Shown: positions 1-8,559, numbered from the stretch's first letter. The stretch is DNA of 64,000 bases from GWF2-33-9 sp964500435 (GCA_964500435.1 CAZCNL010000002.1:289630-353629); one strand, 5' to 3'. Made by a program: numbers and translations. Notes: generated by a model not told the origin, from the letters alone.

Positions 1-60
1 AAACAAACATAGCATTTTTTTTCAAAAATACAAAATTTCTGTTAAATAAATATTTTTTTT

Positions 61-103
61 AAAGTGTGAAAAAAATACTTTTCAAATTGTATAGTATATA
101 AAT
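61..103 (+). promoter_or_regulatory. Operator-like palindromic element, copy 1
   Basis: A 43-bp stretch that matches a second copy at about 475-517 in roughly 36 of 43 positions. Both start with AAAGTGTGAAAAAA and contain CAAATTGTATAG. The core at about 78-96 is an imperfect 19-bp palindrome (ACTTT..CAAATTG..ATAGT) centred on the A of CAAATTG. It lies 27 nt before the start codon of the first gene. Binding by a regulator is inference; the repetition and symmetry are seen directly. Confidence 0.55.
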
Positions 104-129
104 ATTAATTAACAAAAAAAAGGTGTCCT

Positions 130-462
130 ATGATATCTAAATACAATTTATGTGAGGAACTTAAACCATCTGCACACGCAGTAAAAAGATTTTCTCAACG
201 TCAAATTAAAGAACAAGATGTTGATATTGTTATTCATTTCGGAGAAATGATATTGCAAAGTGATGGAACTGTGCTTTACTTTATGAGTAAGAAAATTTTC
301 GAAATGCTCGTAAAGGCTGGTGAATTAACCAAATCTATGAATAAAATAGTTGGTTTAGTTGTAGTAATGAAAGATAATTTAATTATTACATCTTACAAAT
401 CTTATGATGACAAAAAGTTATTTCGCCTTAATAAAAGCTACAAACGATTCAAACAAAACTAA
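130..462 (+). CDS. DUF4258-like small protein
   Basis: A 110-residue protein without signal peptide or membrane helix, so probably cytoplasmic. Residues about 15-95 follow the DUF4258 pattern as I know it: a His-Ala-x-x-Arg start (HAVKRFSQR), an amphipathic helix with a Gly (VIHFGE), then beta strands ending in a Lys-x-Val-Gly-Leu stretch and an IIT-Y motif. Members of that family are small basic proteins, some of which sit in toxin-like contexts; no activity can be read here. The ATG follows a weak AAAGG. The gene is followed after 79 nt by a second copy of the palindromic element that also precedes it, so it may be regulated together with the next two genes. Family assignment is moderate; function is unknown. 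Confidence 0.6.
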   Translation: MISKYNLCEELKPSAHAVKRFSQRQIKEQDVDIVIHFGEMILQSDGTVLYFMSKKIFEMLVKAGELTKSMNKIVGLVVVMKDNLIITSYKSYDDKKLFRLNKSYKRFKQN

Positions 463-474
463 ATAAAATTTTAA

Positions 475-517
475 AAAGTGTGAAAAAAGTGCTATGCAAA
501 TTGTATAGCAAGTAAAT
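475..517 (+). promoter_or_regulatory. Operator-like palindromic element, copy 2
   Basis: Second copy of the element at 61-103. Its core GCTATGCAAATTGTATAGC (about 491-509) is an almost perfect 19-bp palindrome, with one mismatched pair besides the centre. The outermost base pair is G-C here and A-T in copy 1, so the symmetry is kept although the bases differ. It ends about 24 nt before the start codon of the small secreted protein. It may be a binding site for a dimeric regulator, or an RNA hairpin in the leader. Confidence 0.55.
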
Positions 518-541
518 CAATTTATTAAAAAGGAGAAAAAA

Positions 542-841
542 ATGAAAAAGACATTACTAATATTAACAGTTTTAACATTATTGTTCGGGTCTTACGAGAC
601 AGCAACTTCAAAGCATAATCGCTATTATAAAAAAAATCATCGTAATTATACGAAGATTTACAACAGAAACAATTACTCAAGAAATAACTCTTACCCACCG
701 GAAATCGCTGAAAACGGGGACAGAAGAAATTACGATAATGATGGCGACGGTCGCATCGAAACAATATATGTTAAAGGATACTACAAAAGCAATGGGACTT
801 ATGTCCGTAGTCATTACAGAGCTGCTCCTCGCCGTAGATAA
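542..841 (+). CDS. Small secreted basic protein, YYxSNGTYVRSHYR motif
   Basis: A 99-residue protein with an N-terminal signal peptide (Lys-Lys then a hydrophobic run to about residue 20). The middle is rich in Asn, Tyr, Lys and Arg. Residues about 66-74 read DNDGDGRIE, which resembles a calcium-binding EF-hand/dockerin loop. The end carries YVKGYYKSNGTYVRSHYR followed by a basic tail; I recall similar short motifs in small exported Bacteroidota proteins, but know of no function. A good AAGGAG lies 7 nt before the ATG. The protease gene follows after 29 nt, so the two are probably co-transcribed, and one may act on or with the other (inference). Confidence 0.65.
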   Translation: MKKTLLILTVLTLLFGSYETATSKHNRYYKKNHRNYTKIYNRNNYSRNNSYPPEIAENGDRRNYDNDGDGRIETIYVKGYYKSNGTYVRSHYRAAPRRR

Positions 842-870
842 TAATTAAATATATAAATAATGGAGTAAAT

Positions 871-2430
871 ATGAACAAATATTTTACAAATATTTTGAAT
901 TCGAAAGCTATAAAATCAGTTAAAAACTTATTAGTCCTTAATTTATGTTTCATAGCTGCAATCAATGTAACTAACGCTCAGTTATACGACGCAAAGAGAA
1001 TATACGATAAATGCGCTGATGCTGTGGTAATTATTTCTACACCTTTTGGGTTAGGCACGGGTTTTCTAATAAATGAATCCGGTTATATTGTTACAAATCA
1101 CCACGTCGTTCAAGATGGGCAAGGTTATACATTACCAGCAAACTCTATTACTGTAAATACAAAAGACGGAAAAGCTTATCAAGTATCTTTGGTTGACGAT
1201 ACTCCTGATTTCCCTGGACTTGATATTGCGATAATCAAAGTCGATGATAGGTTCTTTAACTTTCTCCCTTTATATGCAAATGAATTAAAAGTAGGTGAGG
1301 ATGTTGTTGCAATTGGACACCCGAATGGAGATTATTGGAATCAATCCAAAGGAATTATATCTAAGGTTAATTTGCCTGATGTTTACTTACTTCAACACGA
1401 TGTACCGACAGACGAAGGAAATAGTGGCGGACCTTTAATTAATTCAAAAGGACAAGTTGTAGGTGTTGCTACTGCTTACAAATATATGTACAACAATAAT
1501 CATAATATAAAAATTCAAGAGACTGGAAAACTTGCCACTAAAATTAGTTGGGTAATCGAAGTTTTAAAGAAAAGAGGTTTTAAATATTATACAGAACCTA
1601 AACTTTATGGAAATTCGGAATACGAAAACCTGGTAAATATGTTAGAAGATGAAATAAGTTCCGTTAAAAAAGAAAGGGAACAATTACGCAAAGATAAAGA
1701 GAAATTGCAAACGGAGCAAATTGAATTTCAAAAAATGAAAGCAGATTATGAAAAGCAAAAATACGAATCTCAAATTATAATAGAAAATGCAAAACGCATC
1801 AATAAAGAATTCGACAATCGCAAAAAAGAACTTGATAGACGTGAAAATGATTTAGATAAAAAAGAAAGTAAATTGGCAAATTATAAGCAAGAACTCGATG
1901 CTCGTGAACGAGATATTGCTACAATTGAACAAGAGTTAGAAGAAAAAGTCGATCCTCGAATGGCAATTGATTTGAACTGGGATGTTAACTATTTAGCTGA
2001 AAATGCAAATCATATCGAAAATAGCAAATTATTAAGTACCGGTTTGTCTGGTGGAATATTTTGGAAATTTGGCTTTGACCGAAATAGATACGGTTATCCA
2101 ATTTCACATAATCGAATTGGTGTGATTTATAAGTTTAGTAAAGTATTTACAACAGATAAAAACGTGTTTTACGAGGGTTATAAATCGAAAACATATTTTG
2201 CTCTCGAATTTGATAATATTGTCAGAACCGGATTTGGAGTTGCAAATTCGCATTCGATGCCAAATAATCTTTCGAACATCAATTATTCTGCTTTCATATC
2301 CTTGCTGTTAAATAAATATCCTTTGCCCATAATGCTCCAGATTGGCACTGATGTTGACAGTAAATTAACAAAATTTCAAATCTGGAGCGGTATTTCGATA
2401 GGTTATAGTTTAAATTTCTTTAAATTTTAA
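871..2430 (+). CDS. Trypsin-like (HtrA-type) serine protease with coiled coil and C-terminal beta domain
   Basis: 519 residues, exported: signal peptide to about residue 36 (VTNA|Q). Residues 45-235 form a trypsin/HtrA-like protease with a complete triad: His78 in TNHHVV, Asp118 in GLDIAII and Ser185 in EGNSGGPL. No PDZ domain follows. Residues about 250-365 are a long, strongly charged coiled coil (Lys/Glu-rich heptads). Residues about 375-519 are beta-rich with many aromatics and end in Phe, like a small outer-membrane barrel or membrane-anchored sheet. Known HtrA proteases carry PDZ domains; this coiled-coil/beta architecture is different and could space the protease from the outer membrane. 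GGAG precedes the ATG. It is last in the three-gene cluster and is followed by a terminator. Confidence 0.8.
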   Translation: MNKYFTNILNSKAIKSVKNLLVLNLCFIAAINVTNAQLYDAKRIYDKCADAVVIISTPFGLGTGFLINESGYIVTNHHVVQDGQGYTLPANSITVNTKDGKAYQVSLVDDTPDFPGLDIAIIKVDDRFFNFLPLYANELKVGEDVVAIGHPNGDYWNQSKGIISKVNLPDVYLLQHDVPTDEGNSGGPLINSKGQVVGVATAYKYMYNNNHNIKIQETGKLATKISWVIEVLKKRGFKYYTEPKLYGNSEYENLVNMLEDEISSVKKEREQLRKDKEKLQTEQIEFQKMKADYEKQKYESQIIIENAKRINKEFDNRKKELDRRENDLDKKESKLANYKQELDARERDIATIEQELEEKVDPRMAIDLNWDVNYLAENANHIENSKLLSTGLSGGIFWKFGFDRNRYGYPISHNRIGVIYKFSKVFTTDKNVFYEGYKSKTYFALEFDNIVRTGFGVANSHSMPNNLSNINYSAFISLLLNKYPLPIMLQIGTDVDSKLTKFQIWSGISIGYSLNFFKF

Positions 2431-2495
2431 TTACGAAATTATTTTTTTTTCAAATTATTCATTCGCAATTTCTTGATTGGTTTTATAACGAAAAA

Positions 2496-2526
2496 CCTCC
2501 ATCTCTCAGAAGGTGGAGGCTTTTCC
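2496..2526. terminator. Hairpin terminator between convergent genes
   Basis: CCTCCATCT and AGGTGGAGG pair around a short loop, with a T-rich tract on the plus side and a TTTTT run on the minus side after the stem. It lies between the protease gene (plus) and the DUF3467 gene (minus), so it can end transcription from both. Confidence 0.75.
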
Positions 2527-2559
2527 TTTTGTGCTAAATCTTTAAGCATGTTTTTTATT

Positions 2560-2901
2560 TCAATTTGTTATAGTTCCACTCGGAGGGAATCCAGGAAAAT
2601 TTCCCATAGGTCCTTGTCCAGGGTCGATTCTTATTTCACCATTTTGGCTTTCGAATTTTCTTAAATTTTCAGCTAAAGCATTTAAAAAAAGCTTGGTGTG
2701 CAAAGGTGACATAATAATTCGGGAAAATACCTTTGCTTTGGGTACACCTGGTAAAATTCGAGTAAAATCTATAACAAATTCAGCATTAGAATGGGAAATA
2801 ATAGCCAAGTTAGAATAAATTCCCTCTGCTTCTTTCTCACCCAATTCAATGTTTATTTGATGTGGCTGTCCTTGATTAGGATTGTTTTCAAAATTTCCCA
2901 T
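2560..2901 (-). CDS. DUF3467 family protein
   Basis: 113 residues, no signal peptide. Residues about 16-92 match the DUF3467 family as I know it: an INIEL start, EAEGIYSNLAIISHSNAEFV, the conserved PGVPKAKVFSRIIMSP block, and a helix ending in a NLRKFE motif. The tail is rich in Pro and Gly (PGFPPSG) and probably disordered. Members are short cytoplasmic proteins, common in Bacteroidota, with no established biochemical function. The TPR lipoprotein gene lies upstream on the same strand with a gap of only 19 nt, so the two are likely co-transcribed. Confidence 0.85.
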   Translation of the reverse strand: MGNFENNPNQGQPHQINIELGEKEAEGIYSNLAIISHSNAEFVIDFTRILPGVPKAKVFSRIIMSPLHTKLFLNALAENLRKFESQNGEIRIDPGQGPMGNFPGFPPSGTITN

Positions 2902-2920
2902 TTCTGACTCCTGTTTTTAT

Positions 2921-4432
2921 TTATTTTTGTAGTTTTTCTTGGTAAAACTTCATTTTTTCTGAATTTTTGATATACTGACTATATGTTTTAACCATTTCTA
3001 AATAATAATATTGCTTTTCTTCATCCGGCACATAACTTTCGAGTGTTTCTAATTTTGAGACAGCATCATTTAATTTTGATTTTTCGTCTAAAACAAAATA
3101 TATGTTTGCTAATTCAGCATAAACTTTATAATCATTCTTATATTTGTCTGTTTTTGAGGCTTGTTCAAAATATTTTGCAGATTCTTTTAATTCTGGGAAA
3201 TATTCATCTGGATTTGGTTTGTAGTTTTTATCTTGGTCTAATTTTAATTTAATTTCATTTTGTTTTACGCTTGCTTTATTTTTATATGCAGAAGCAATGT
3301 TGCGAATTGCTGCAACATTAGTTGGGTCAATAGAAAGTGCTTTTTGATAATAACTTATTGCATCGTCATATTTTTTATCAATTTGGTACAAGTCACCTAA
3401 CTGGACAAGATAAGTAACGTTTTTGGGATAATTTTTGATTAATTCTCGGATGTAACTATATGCTTGATCCATTTGTCCCATATCTTGATAAATTTGCACC
3501 ATAAATGCATTTACATTTTCATTGGTTGGGTCTAAAATACCAAGCATCTTGATGTAATTCAATGCATCTTGATATTTTTGCTTAGAATAATTCATTTGTG
3601 CTAATGCTGCAATTGGGTTTGTGTTAAATGTTGTCCATTGAGATTGCTCTGACGGAAGCCAATTTGCTGGTGGGTCGTAACGAACACCTTCTAATTTGAA
3701 ATTTAAATCTTTTTTATTGTCTTTGTAAAATAAATATAAATCTTTACCATTTAATTGATATAAATCTGTAAGAAGTGAATCGCCTTGCAATCCGCTTAAT
3801 GGTTGATTTAATACTGGTTTGCCTAATTTTCGGAGTACGTCACCTCTGGAAATTCCTAAATAAAATTCATTTTGTTGAAGCACATCAATGTCTTTTTTTG
3901 CTTTATCAACATAAGCCATATATTCTGCTTTGGCAGCGATGGAATCGCCCCGAAGTTCTAATGCTTGACCACTTAAACTGTAAAAATCGAGCATTTCAGG
4001 TCTTACCATTTTACCAACATCAAAATAGTTAATCGCAGAATCTAAAAATTTCTTGTTCTTTGTTGTGAAGTATTTATTAAAATTGTCCACACCATTATTA
4101 TATGATTCTACCCAAATTTTATTCAATAACATTTTTGGTCTTTGTGCTAATTGTGGATTTTTATTGTCGATGACTTTGTCTGCTTTCATTGCATTTTCGG
4201 CAGCAAGTTTTACGTTACCTTTCATCAAGTACGCATCGGCAATTAACATATATGCTTCGCCATTTCCTGGATTCTTTGTTATTTCTTGTTGTGCGAAATC
4301 AATTGCCTTGTCATAATCTTTATTTGCAAACGCAACTTTCGCTGTTGTTAACTCTCTCGAACTGCATTGAAAACCTTGAAATGCTATTGCTCCAATCAAA
4401 AGAAAAAATAGTAAGCCAAATGCTCTTTTCAT
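2921..4432 (-). CDS. TPR-repeat lipoprotein
   Basis: 503 residues. The N-terminus has a hydrophobic stretch followed by Cys23 (FQGFQCSS), a plausible Bacteroidota lipobox, so the mature protein is probably membrane-anchored and periplasm-facing. Tetratricopeptide helices are visible near residues 30-95 (AKVAFANKDYDKAIDFAQQE) and again from about 270 to 480, including the classical DDAISYYQKALSIDPTNVAA unit. The middle (about 185-265) contains a non-TPR insert with aromatics (LYLFYKDN). TPR lipoproteins act as scaffolds, for instance in outer-membrane assembly or T9SS machinery; no partner can be named. DUF3467 follows closely. A TAATTTTG box 50 nt upstream on this strand may be its promoter. 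Confidence 0.8.
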   Translation of the reverse strand: MKRAFGLLFFLLIGAIAFQGFQCSSRELTTAKVAFANKDYDKAIDFAQQEITKNPGNGEAYMLIADAYLMKGNVKLAAENAMKADKVIDNKNPQLAQRPKMLLNKIWVESYNNGVDNFNKYFTTKNKKFLDSAINYFDVGKMVRPEMLDFYSLSGQALELRGDSIAAKAEYMAYVDKAKKDIDVLQQNEFYLGISRGDVLRKLGKPVLNQPLSGLQGDSLLTDLYQLNGKDLYLFYKDNKKDLNFKLEGVRYDPPANWLPSEQSQWTTFNTNPIAALAQMNYSKQKYQDALNYIKMLGILDPTNENVNAFMVQIYQDMGQMDQAYSYIRELIKNYPKNVTYLVQLGDLYQIDKKYDDAISYYQKALSIDPTNVAAIRNIASAYKNKASVKQNEIKLKLDQDKNYKPNPDEYFPELKESAKYFEQASKTDKYKNDYKVYAELANIYFVLDEKSKLNDAVSKLETLESYVPDEEKQYYYLEMVKTYSQYIKNSEKMKFYQEKLQK

Positions 4433-4479
4433 TATTTCACCTTTATTTAAATATTTATAAGTGTATTAAATACAATTTA

Positions 4480-4487
4480 CAAAATTA
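4480..4487 (-). promoter_or_regulatory. Possible -7 box of the TPR lipoprotein gene
   Basis: TAATTTTG on the minus strand fits the Bacteroidota -7 consensus TAnnTTTG and lies about 48 nt before the start codon. No convincing TTTG is seen at the -33 spacing, so this is a half site only. Confidence 0.35.
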
Positions 4488-4602
4488 AGATTGATTTGTT
4501 AATTATCCATAACTTTTATCTTATTTTTTTAAATTTATTTGACAATTTGTTATTTTTTTATACAAAATGAATGACGGAAAAGTTACAAAACTAAATTTTT
4601 TA

Positions 4603-5319
4603 TTAGTTTTTGTTTTTAAATGTTCTTTTTAAATTTGTTTGGTTATTATTTGTATCGCCAATAGTTATTATGTTGGTTATGCTATTTATTTGAAGCTGGA
4701 TATCTGAAATTGAAGAAATTTGTTGATTATTTTCGAGATTAATCACTTTTATAGAGATTTTACCTGCGGGCATAGGTATCATTTTTGAAATATCATTACT
4801 ATTCATCAATAAAATTATTGGCTGGGGTAGCGAGCTTGCAATTTCATATTTGAGTTTCGTATTTGTCGAAAAATTGCACAATCTTAAATATGCATTTGAT
4901 AGGCTATCAATATAATCATCTTCAACAACAGCAAATTGCGTTGTATTTTCTTGATTATATAAAAATATAGTCAAATAATGTCCCGGCAAACTGAAAATCA
5001 TCGTATTGAATACGATTTCGTTACTTTGCTTTACCATTAAATTTGCATAATTTGCGGGGAACTTATAATATTTAAATTCCGAATTTGTTATGCAATCTAT
5101 ATTATTTGCTATGGGAATTTTTTGTGAGTAAACATCAAACGGTTTTTCGTACGGGATTAAATTTATTATTGCAATATTCGAAAATTCGGTCGGTATTATT
5201 TCTTTATTTGTATTTAAATTTGGGGGACATTCGCAAGAATTTAAAAAAGCAAGTGTAATAAATGCTTGTGTAATTATAATTTTAAACAATAAAATTATTA
5301 CTTTGCTTTTAACATACAT
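4603..5319 (-). CDS. DUF4397-like lipoprotein
   Basis: 238 residues with a signal peptide and Cys29 in a lipobox (FLNSCECPP). The following part resembles DUF4397 proteins: a strand AIINLIPYEKPFDVYSQ early in the domain (these families typically have 'hxxPxxxxxDVY'), aromatic Tyr/Phe strands, and a central GHYLTIFLYNQ strand. Similarity is weak and the domain name is tentative. The start codon overlaps the stop of the anti-sigma-like gene by one base (TAATG), implying translational coupling within the sigma-factor operon. It is the last gene of that operon. A role in envelope surface or sensing is inference. Confidence 0.5.
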   Translation of the reverse strand: MYVKSKVIILLFKIIITQAFITLAFLNSCECPPNLNTNKEIIPTEFSNIAIINLIPYEKPFDVYSQKIPIANNIDCITNSEFKYYKFPANYANLMVKQSNEIVFNTMIFSLPGHYLTIFLYNQENTTQFAVVEDDYIDSLSNAYLRLCNFSTNTKLKYEIASSLPQPIILLMNSNDISKMIPMPAGKISIKVINLENNQQISSISDIQLQINSITNIITIGDTNNNQTNLKRTFKNKN

Positions 5320-6668
5320 TATAATTTAAAGTTAATTCCATATACAAAATTAACTTTATTTGTAGAATAAATTTTATTTTCTACGTTGTAAAATAAAGTG
5401 GTATTTTCAACCCCAAAATTTAAAGAAATTCGTTCAATAAAGCTAAGTTCAGTGCCAAGTTGGAATTTTACCAGTGGTCCAACACTTGTACCACCAGCAA
5501 AAGCTGACAGAACAGGCAAAACGTAAGATTGTGCAAAGAAATAAGATGGGACATATTGATAAGTCAATCCAATATAATATAGTTGAGGTGATTGAACTTG
5601 CGTGTAACTTTTGCCATCTATTTTTCTCGAAAAACTTTGTGGGTAAATATCTCGCCCGATGCTGAGTCCAACTTTTTGGGTGCGATTTAATATTTTCCTT
5701 GCTCCAAAATCAAATGTATAAGCAGAATTGTTTGATGAAATTGTATTATTTGGTGTAGAAACTTGCACCTGACTTGTGTTAAAGCTAAATTCATAATTAT
5801 AATTATTTGGCAATATATCTTTCAATAATGTACTTAAATCATAATTTGTTTTAGTAGGCATTAATTGAGATTGAAAAGTATTGCTATTTGAATTAAACAA
5901 ATTTGTGTTTATTTGTGGATTTAATTGCAATTTTTGGGAGTATAATTCTTTGTTATAAAATTGCTCTTTAACTTGTGAGTTGCCACTTTGTGAATTATCA
6001 GTAATGTTTGCTCTATTTTGCTTTAATTCATTAAGTGCCGCAATATATTCCTTTTGCTTAGCTTGATAATCTTTTGCAAGTTTATTTAATTTTAAATTAT
6101 AAGCTTTTGCAACGGTTGATTCAATTTGATTTACAAAAATTGAATATGATGCAAGACTTGAAAATATTGAATTATTGCTTTGGTTGAATATGTTGTTATT
6201 TTCATTTTCAACGTTTGAATAATTATTGGTAGCGGCAGAAGAAACTACGGCATAAGGCTTTGTAGTATTCGCATTTATGGATGAATTATAATTATTGGAA
6301 TTTGAATTAAATATTGCCTTATAATTTGTAGCAATGATTAATGTAGAAACTGATAGCAATCCCAAAAGTGCAACAATAGCTATTTTTTGAAAATTCTGTT
6401 TATTGAAAATATTTGCAAAAATATTACTAAATTTATTTGGTTTGAAAGCATTTGGATTTAGTCCGATGTTATTGAAAATTACATTTCTTGATTCCACAGG
6501 AGCTTTGATTCTAATAGCCTCTTCACGGACAAGTTCTCGAATTTTCAATTGACTATAAAATTCTTTACGTATATTTTCATCATAATGAAGTTGCTCGAAA
6601 AGCTCGTCTTGGTATTGTTCGGGCAAATCCCCTTCAAAATAATTAAATATTATATCTTCTCTTTCCAT
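5319..6668 (-). CDS. Anti-sigma-factor-like membrane protein with beta-rich C-terminus
   Basis: 449 residues. Residues 1-60 are helical and acidic with an NYFEGDLPEQYQDELFEQL pattern typical of the cytoplasmic ends of anti-sigma factors, but without zinc-binding His/Cys. One membrane helix spans about 95-114. The rest is outside the cytoplasm: an Asn/Ser-rich low-complexity part (about 120-260) and a beta-strand-rich C-terminus (about 325-449) with alternating aromatic residues, as in outer-membrane barrels (YIGLTYQYVP, FGVENTTLFY). It lies 2 nt after the ECF sigma gene, the usual place for its anti-sigma factor. A direct link from barrel-like domain to sigma factor in one chain would be unusual. 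Confidence 0.6.
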   Translation of the reverse strand: MEREDIIFNYFEGDLPEQYQDELFEQLHYDENIRKEFYSQLKIRELVREEAIRIKAPVESRNVIFNNIGLNPNAFKPNKFSNIFANIFNKQNFQKIAIVALLGLLSVSTLIIATNYKAIFNSNSNNYNSSINANTTKPYAVVSSAATNNYSNVENENNNIFNQSNNSIFSSLASYSIFVNQIESTVAKAYNLKLNKLAKDYQAKQKEYIAALNELKQNRANITDNSQSGNSQVKEQFYNKELYSQKLQLNPQINTNLFNSNSNTFQSQLMPTKTNYDLSTLLKDILPNNYNYEFSFNTSQVQVSTPNNTISSNNSAYTFDFGARKILNRTQKVGLSIGRDIYPQSFSRKIDGKSYTQVQSPQLYYIGLTYQYVPSYFFAQSYVLPVLSAFAGGTSVGPLVKFQLGTELSFIERISLNFGVENTTLFYNVENKIYSTNKVNFVYGINFKL

Positions 6669-6670
6669 TT

Positions 6671-7252
6671 TTATTTACCTTTTTTTTCTTTTATAATTTG
6701 ATCGTTAAAGTAAGGTTCAAGTATTTTTTGCAAATTGGTTATTGCTCGTTTTATTCTATTGCGTAATGTTCCTTTATCTAACAAAGTTATTTTTGCAATT
6801 TCATCGTAACTTAAACCTTGATAATATTTTAAAACAAATAATTCCTTTTGATAAAACGGAATTAGTTCTAATGCTTGTCCAATTAATTCGATTATTTCTT
6901 GCGACTCTGATTCGAAATTGTGAAAATATGGTAGTTCTTCATCTTTTAACTCGGTAAAATTTTTCCTTTTAGCGATTAAATTCAATGACTCATTTCGGGC
7001 AATTTTATAAAGTAAACTTGTCATCGAACCGTAAGGCTCAATATTTTGTATATTTTGATAAAATTTAATAAATGCTTCTTGGAATACATCTTTTGCATCT
7101 TGATAGTTTTCGAGGATTTTTAAGCAATAAGTGAACAAATTATCCGAATGGCGATTGTAAAATTCAGCAAACGCTTTATCTTTATCGCTTCCATTTTTTT
7201 TGATAATTTGGACTAATTCAATATCGCTATATTTACTCCAAGGTTTAAACAT
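6671..7252 (-). CDS. ECF-type RNA polymerase sigma factor
   Basis: 193 residues. Region 2 is at about residues 25-95: the stretch QDAKDVFQEAFIKFYQNI is the region-2.2 core that contacts polymerase, followed by a Trp-poor 2.3/2.4 segment (SLLYKIARNESLN). Region 4 at about 125-180 contains the helix-turn-helix LSYDEIAKITLLDKGTLRNRIKRA, which reads the -35 element. Region 3 is absent, as in group IV (ECF) factors. It directly precedes a membrane anti-sigma-like gene, so it is probably held inactive until an envelope signal. The preceding propeller lipoprotein gene ends 9 nt upstream. Confidence 0.9.
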   Translation of the reverse strand: MFKPWSKYSDIELVQIIKKNGSDKDKAFAEFYNRHSDNLFTYCLKILENYQDAKDVFQEAFIKFYQNIQNIEPYGSMTSLLYKIARNESLNLIAKRKNFTELKDEELPYFHNFESESQEIIELIGQALELIPFYQKELFVLKYYQGLSYDEIAKITLLDKGTLRNRIKRAITNLQKILEPYFNDQIIKEKKGK

Positions 7253-7261
7253 TCATTTCCT

Positions 7262-8410
7262 CTAATTACCCCAAAATGCTGTAATAACATTATTTGAAAC
7301 CATATAAGAGTTCTTTACCGAAAGAATATTATCCTGCGACAAAAGTTCAAAAACTACTGCATCACTATAAACATTACTCGGTGAATTGCACTTAATTTTT
7401 TGTGCCACAATTTTTGTGCCCTCTTTATTCCAATTAAAATAAATATATTTTTCACAAGCATTTACGTTAGTTAATTTATTATATAACGGCTCACTTGTAG
7501 TTAAATTGATTGACCATAAATTTCCGTTGCTGGTCGAAAATATCACATAATCTCCGTTTGGCGAAATTTTTGCAATTTTTACTTCAAAATTATTTTTATT
7601 AATTATGGAATTATGAATAATCGATGAATTAATATTAATTGTTCTAAACAAGTAACTTGAATCATTTTGTGTCACAAAAAAGAGGTTTTGGTTTTTTGTT
7701 GCCAGTGTTATATAATTTTCTATGTTTGGGAACAATTTTTCATTTGGAAAAGTAAATGAATTTATAATATTATCTGGTTTATCCGAATCAACAATTTTTA
7801 AAACTAAATTTGAATCATTTGAATTTTCGAAAAATGCTAATTTGCTACCATCGTCGCAAAAACATGGTATTGAATTTTCTACAACTGCACTTGAAATTTT
7901 ATCAATAAATGAAGATTGATTTGCAATATCATTAACCCATAGAAAAAGCTGATTTGAACCGCCTTGAAAGACTATTTTATCGCCCTTTGGTGATAATATT
8001 GGATAATAAATCGATATATTTTTCGCTTCTTGTTGAAGTTGTTGAATTGATTTGGAGAAAACATTTCCGAGCATCAAGATTTTTTTATTATCGGTCGTAT
8101 TAATTCGAATGAAAGCAAAATTCCCATTTTGCGATGGTGCAGAATATAAATATCCATTATCTGCTAATTGATTATAATAAAAAGAGTTTACATCAATTTG
8201 TATAATTATAGGTAAATTCGAATTTAACGGTGCAAGCGAAAAATACAATTCATTACCAGAAGAACTGCCATCAGAAGGATTGTTTGGGCAAAAATTACAC
8301 GATGAGAAAGTAATAATTGGAAATATTAATAAAACAGCGAGATGACGGACAATCAATCTTTTTGAGATATTTATAACATTATTCTTAATATGTAATAAAA
8401 AGAATTTCAA
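7262..8410 (-). CDS. Beta-propeller (TolB/WD40-like) lipoprotein
   Basis: 382 residues. A hydrophobic stretch ends at Cys38 (FSSCNFCP), a plausible lipoprotein site; a later ATG (MLGNVF...) is too far in to matter. The body repeats the PD40/TolB-like blade pattern, for instance YPILSPKGDKIVFQGGSNQLFLW, DDGSKLAFFENSNDSNL, ISPNGDYVIFSTSNGNLWSI and FNWNKEGTKIVAQK, giving perhaps six blades. Such proteins bind partners or ligands in the periplasm. It is the first gene of the sigma/anti-sigma operon, so it may be part of the signal-sensing side (inference). Confidence 0.7.
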   Translation of the reverse strand: MKFFLLHIKNNVINISKRLIVRHLAVLLIFPIITFSSCNFCPNNPSDGSSSGNELYFSLAPLNSNLPIIIQIDVNSFYYNQLADNGYLYSAPSQNGNFAFIRINTTDNKKILMLGNVFSKSIQQLQQEAKNISIYYPILSPKGDKIVFQGGSNQLFLWVNDIANQSSFIDKISSAVVENSIPCFCDDGSKLAFFENSNDSNLVLKIVDSDKPDNIINSFTFPNEKLFPNIENYITLATKNQNLFFVTQNDSSYLFRTININSSIIHNSIINKNNFEVKIAKISPNGDYVIFSTSNGNLWSINLTTSEPLYNKLTNVNACEKYIYFNWNKEGTKIVAQKIKCNSPSNVYSDAVVFELLSQDNILSVKNSYMVSNNVITAFWGN

Positions 8411-8559
8411 TTTTGCACTTTTAATTTACTTAATAAACAGATGAAATTCACTTTTGTATGAAATTAAAGTAAAATAATTTTTGGTCATTAATTTTTTTTG
8501 TTTATTTATTCATTTTATTTTAATAATTTGTAATTTTTAAATTAATAAAGTAAAATTAA

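Noticed and set aside
525..764. Minus-strand frame of 79 codons with a Cys/Arg-rich start
   Set aside because: Shadow of the small secreted protein gene on the plus strand, which has a signal peptide and a good ribosome site.
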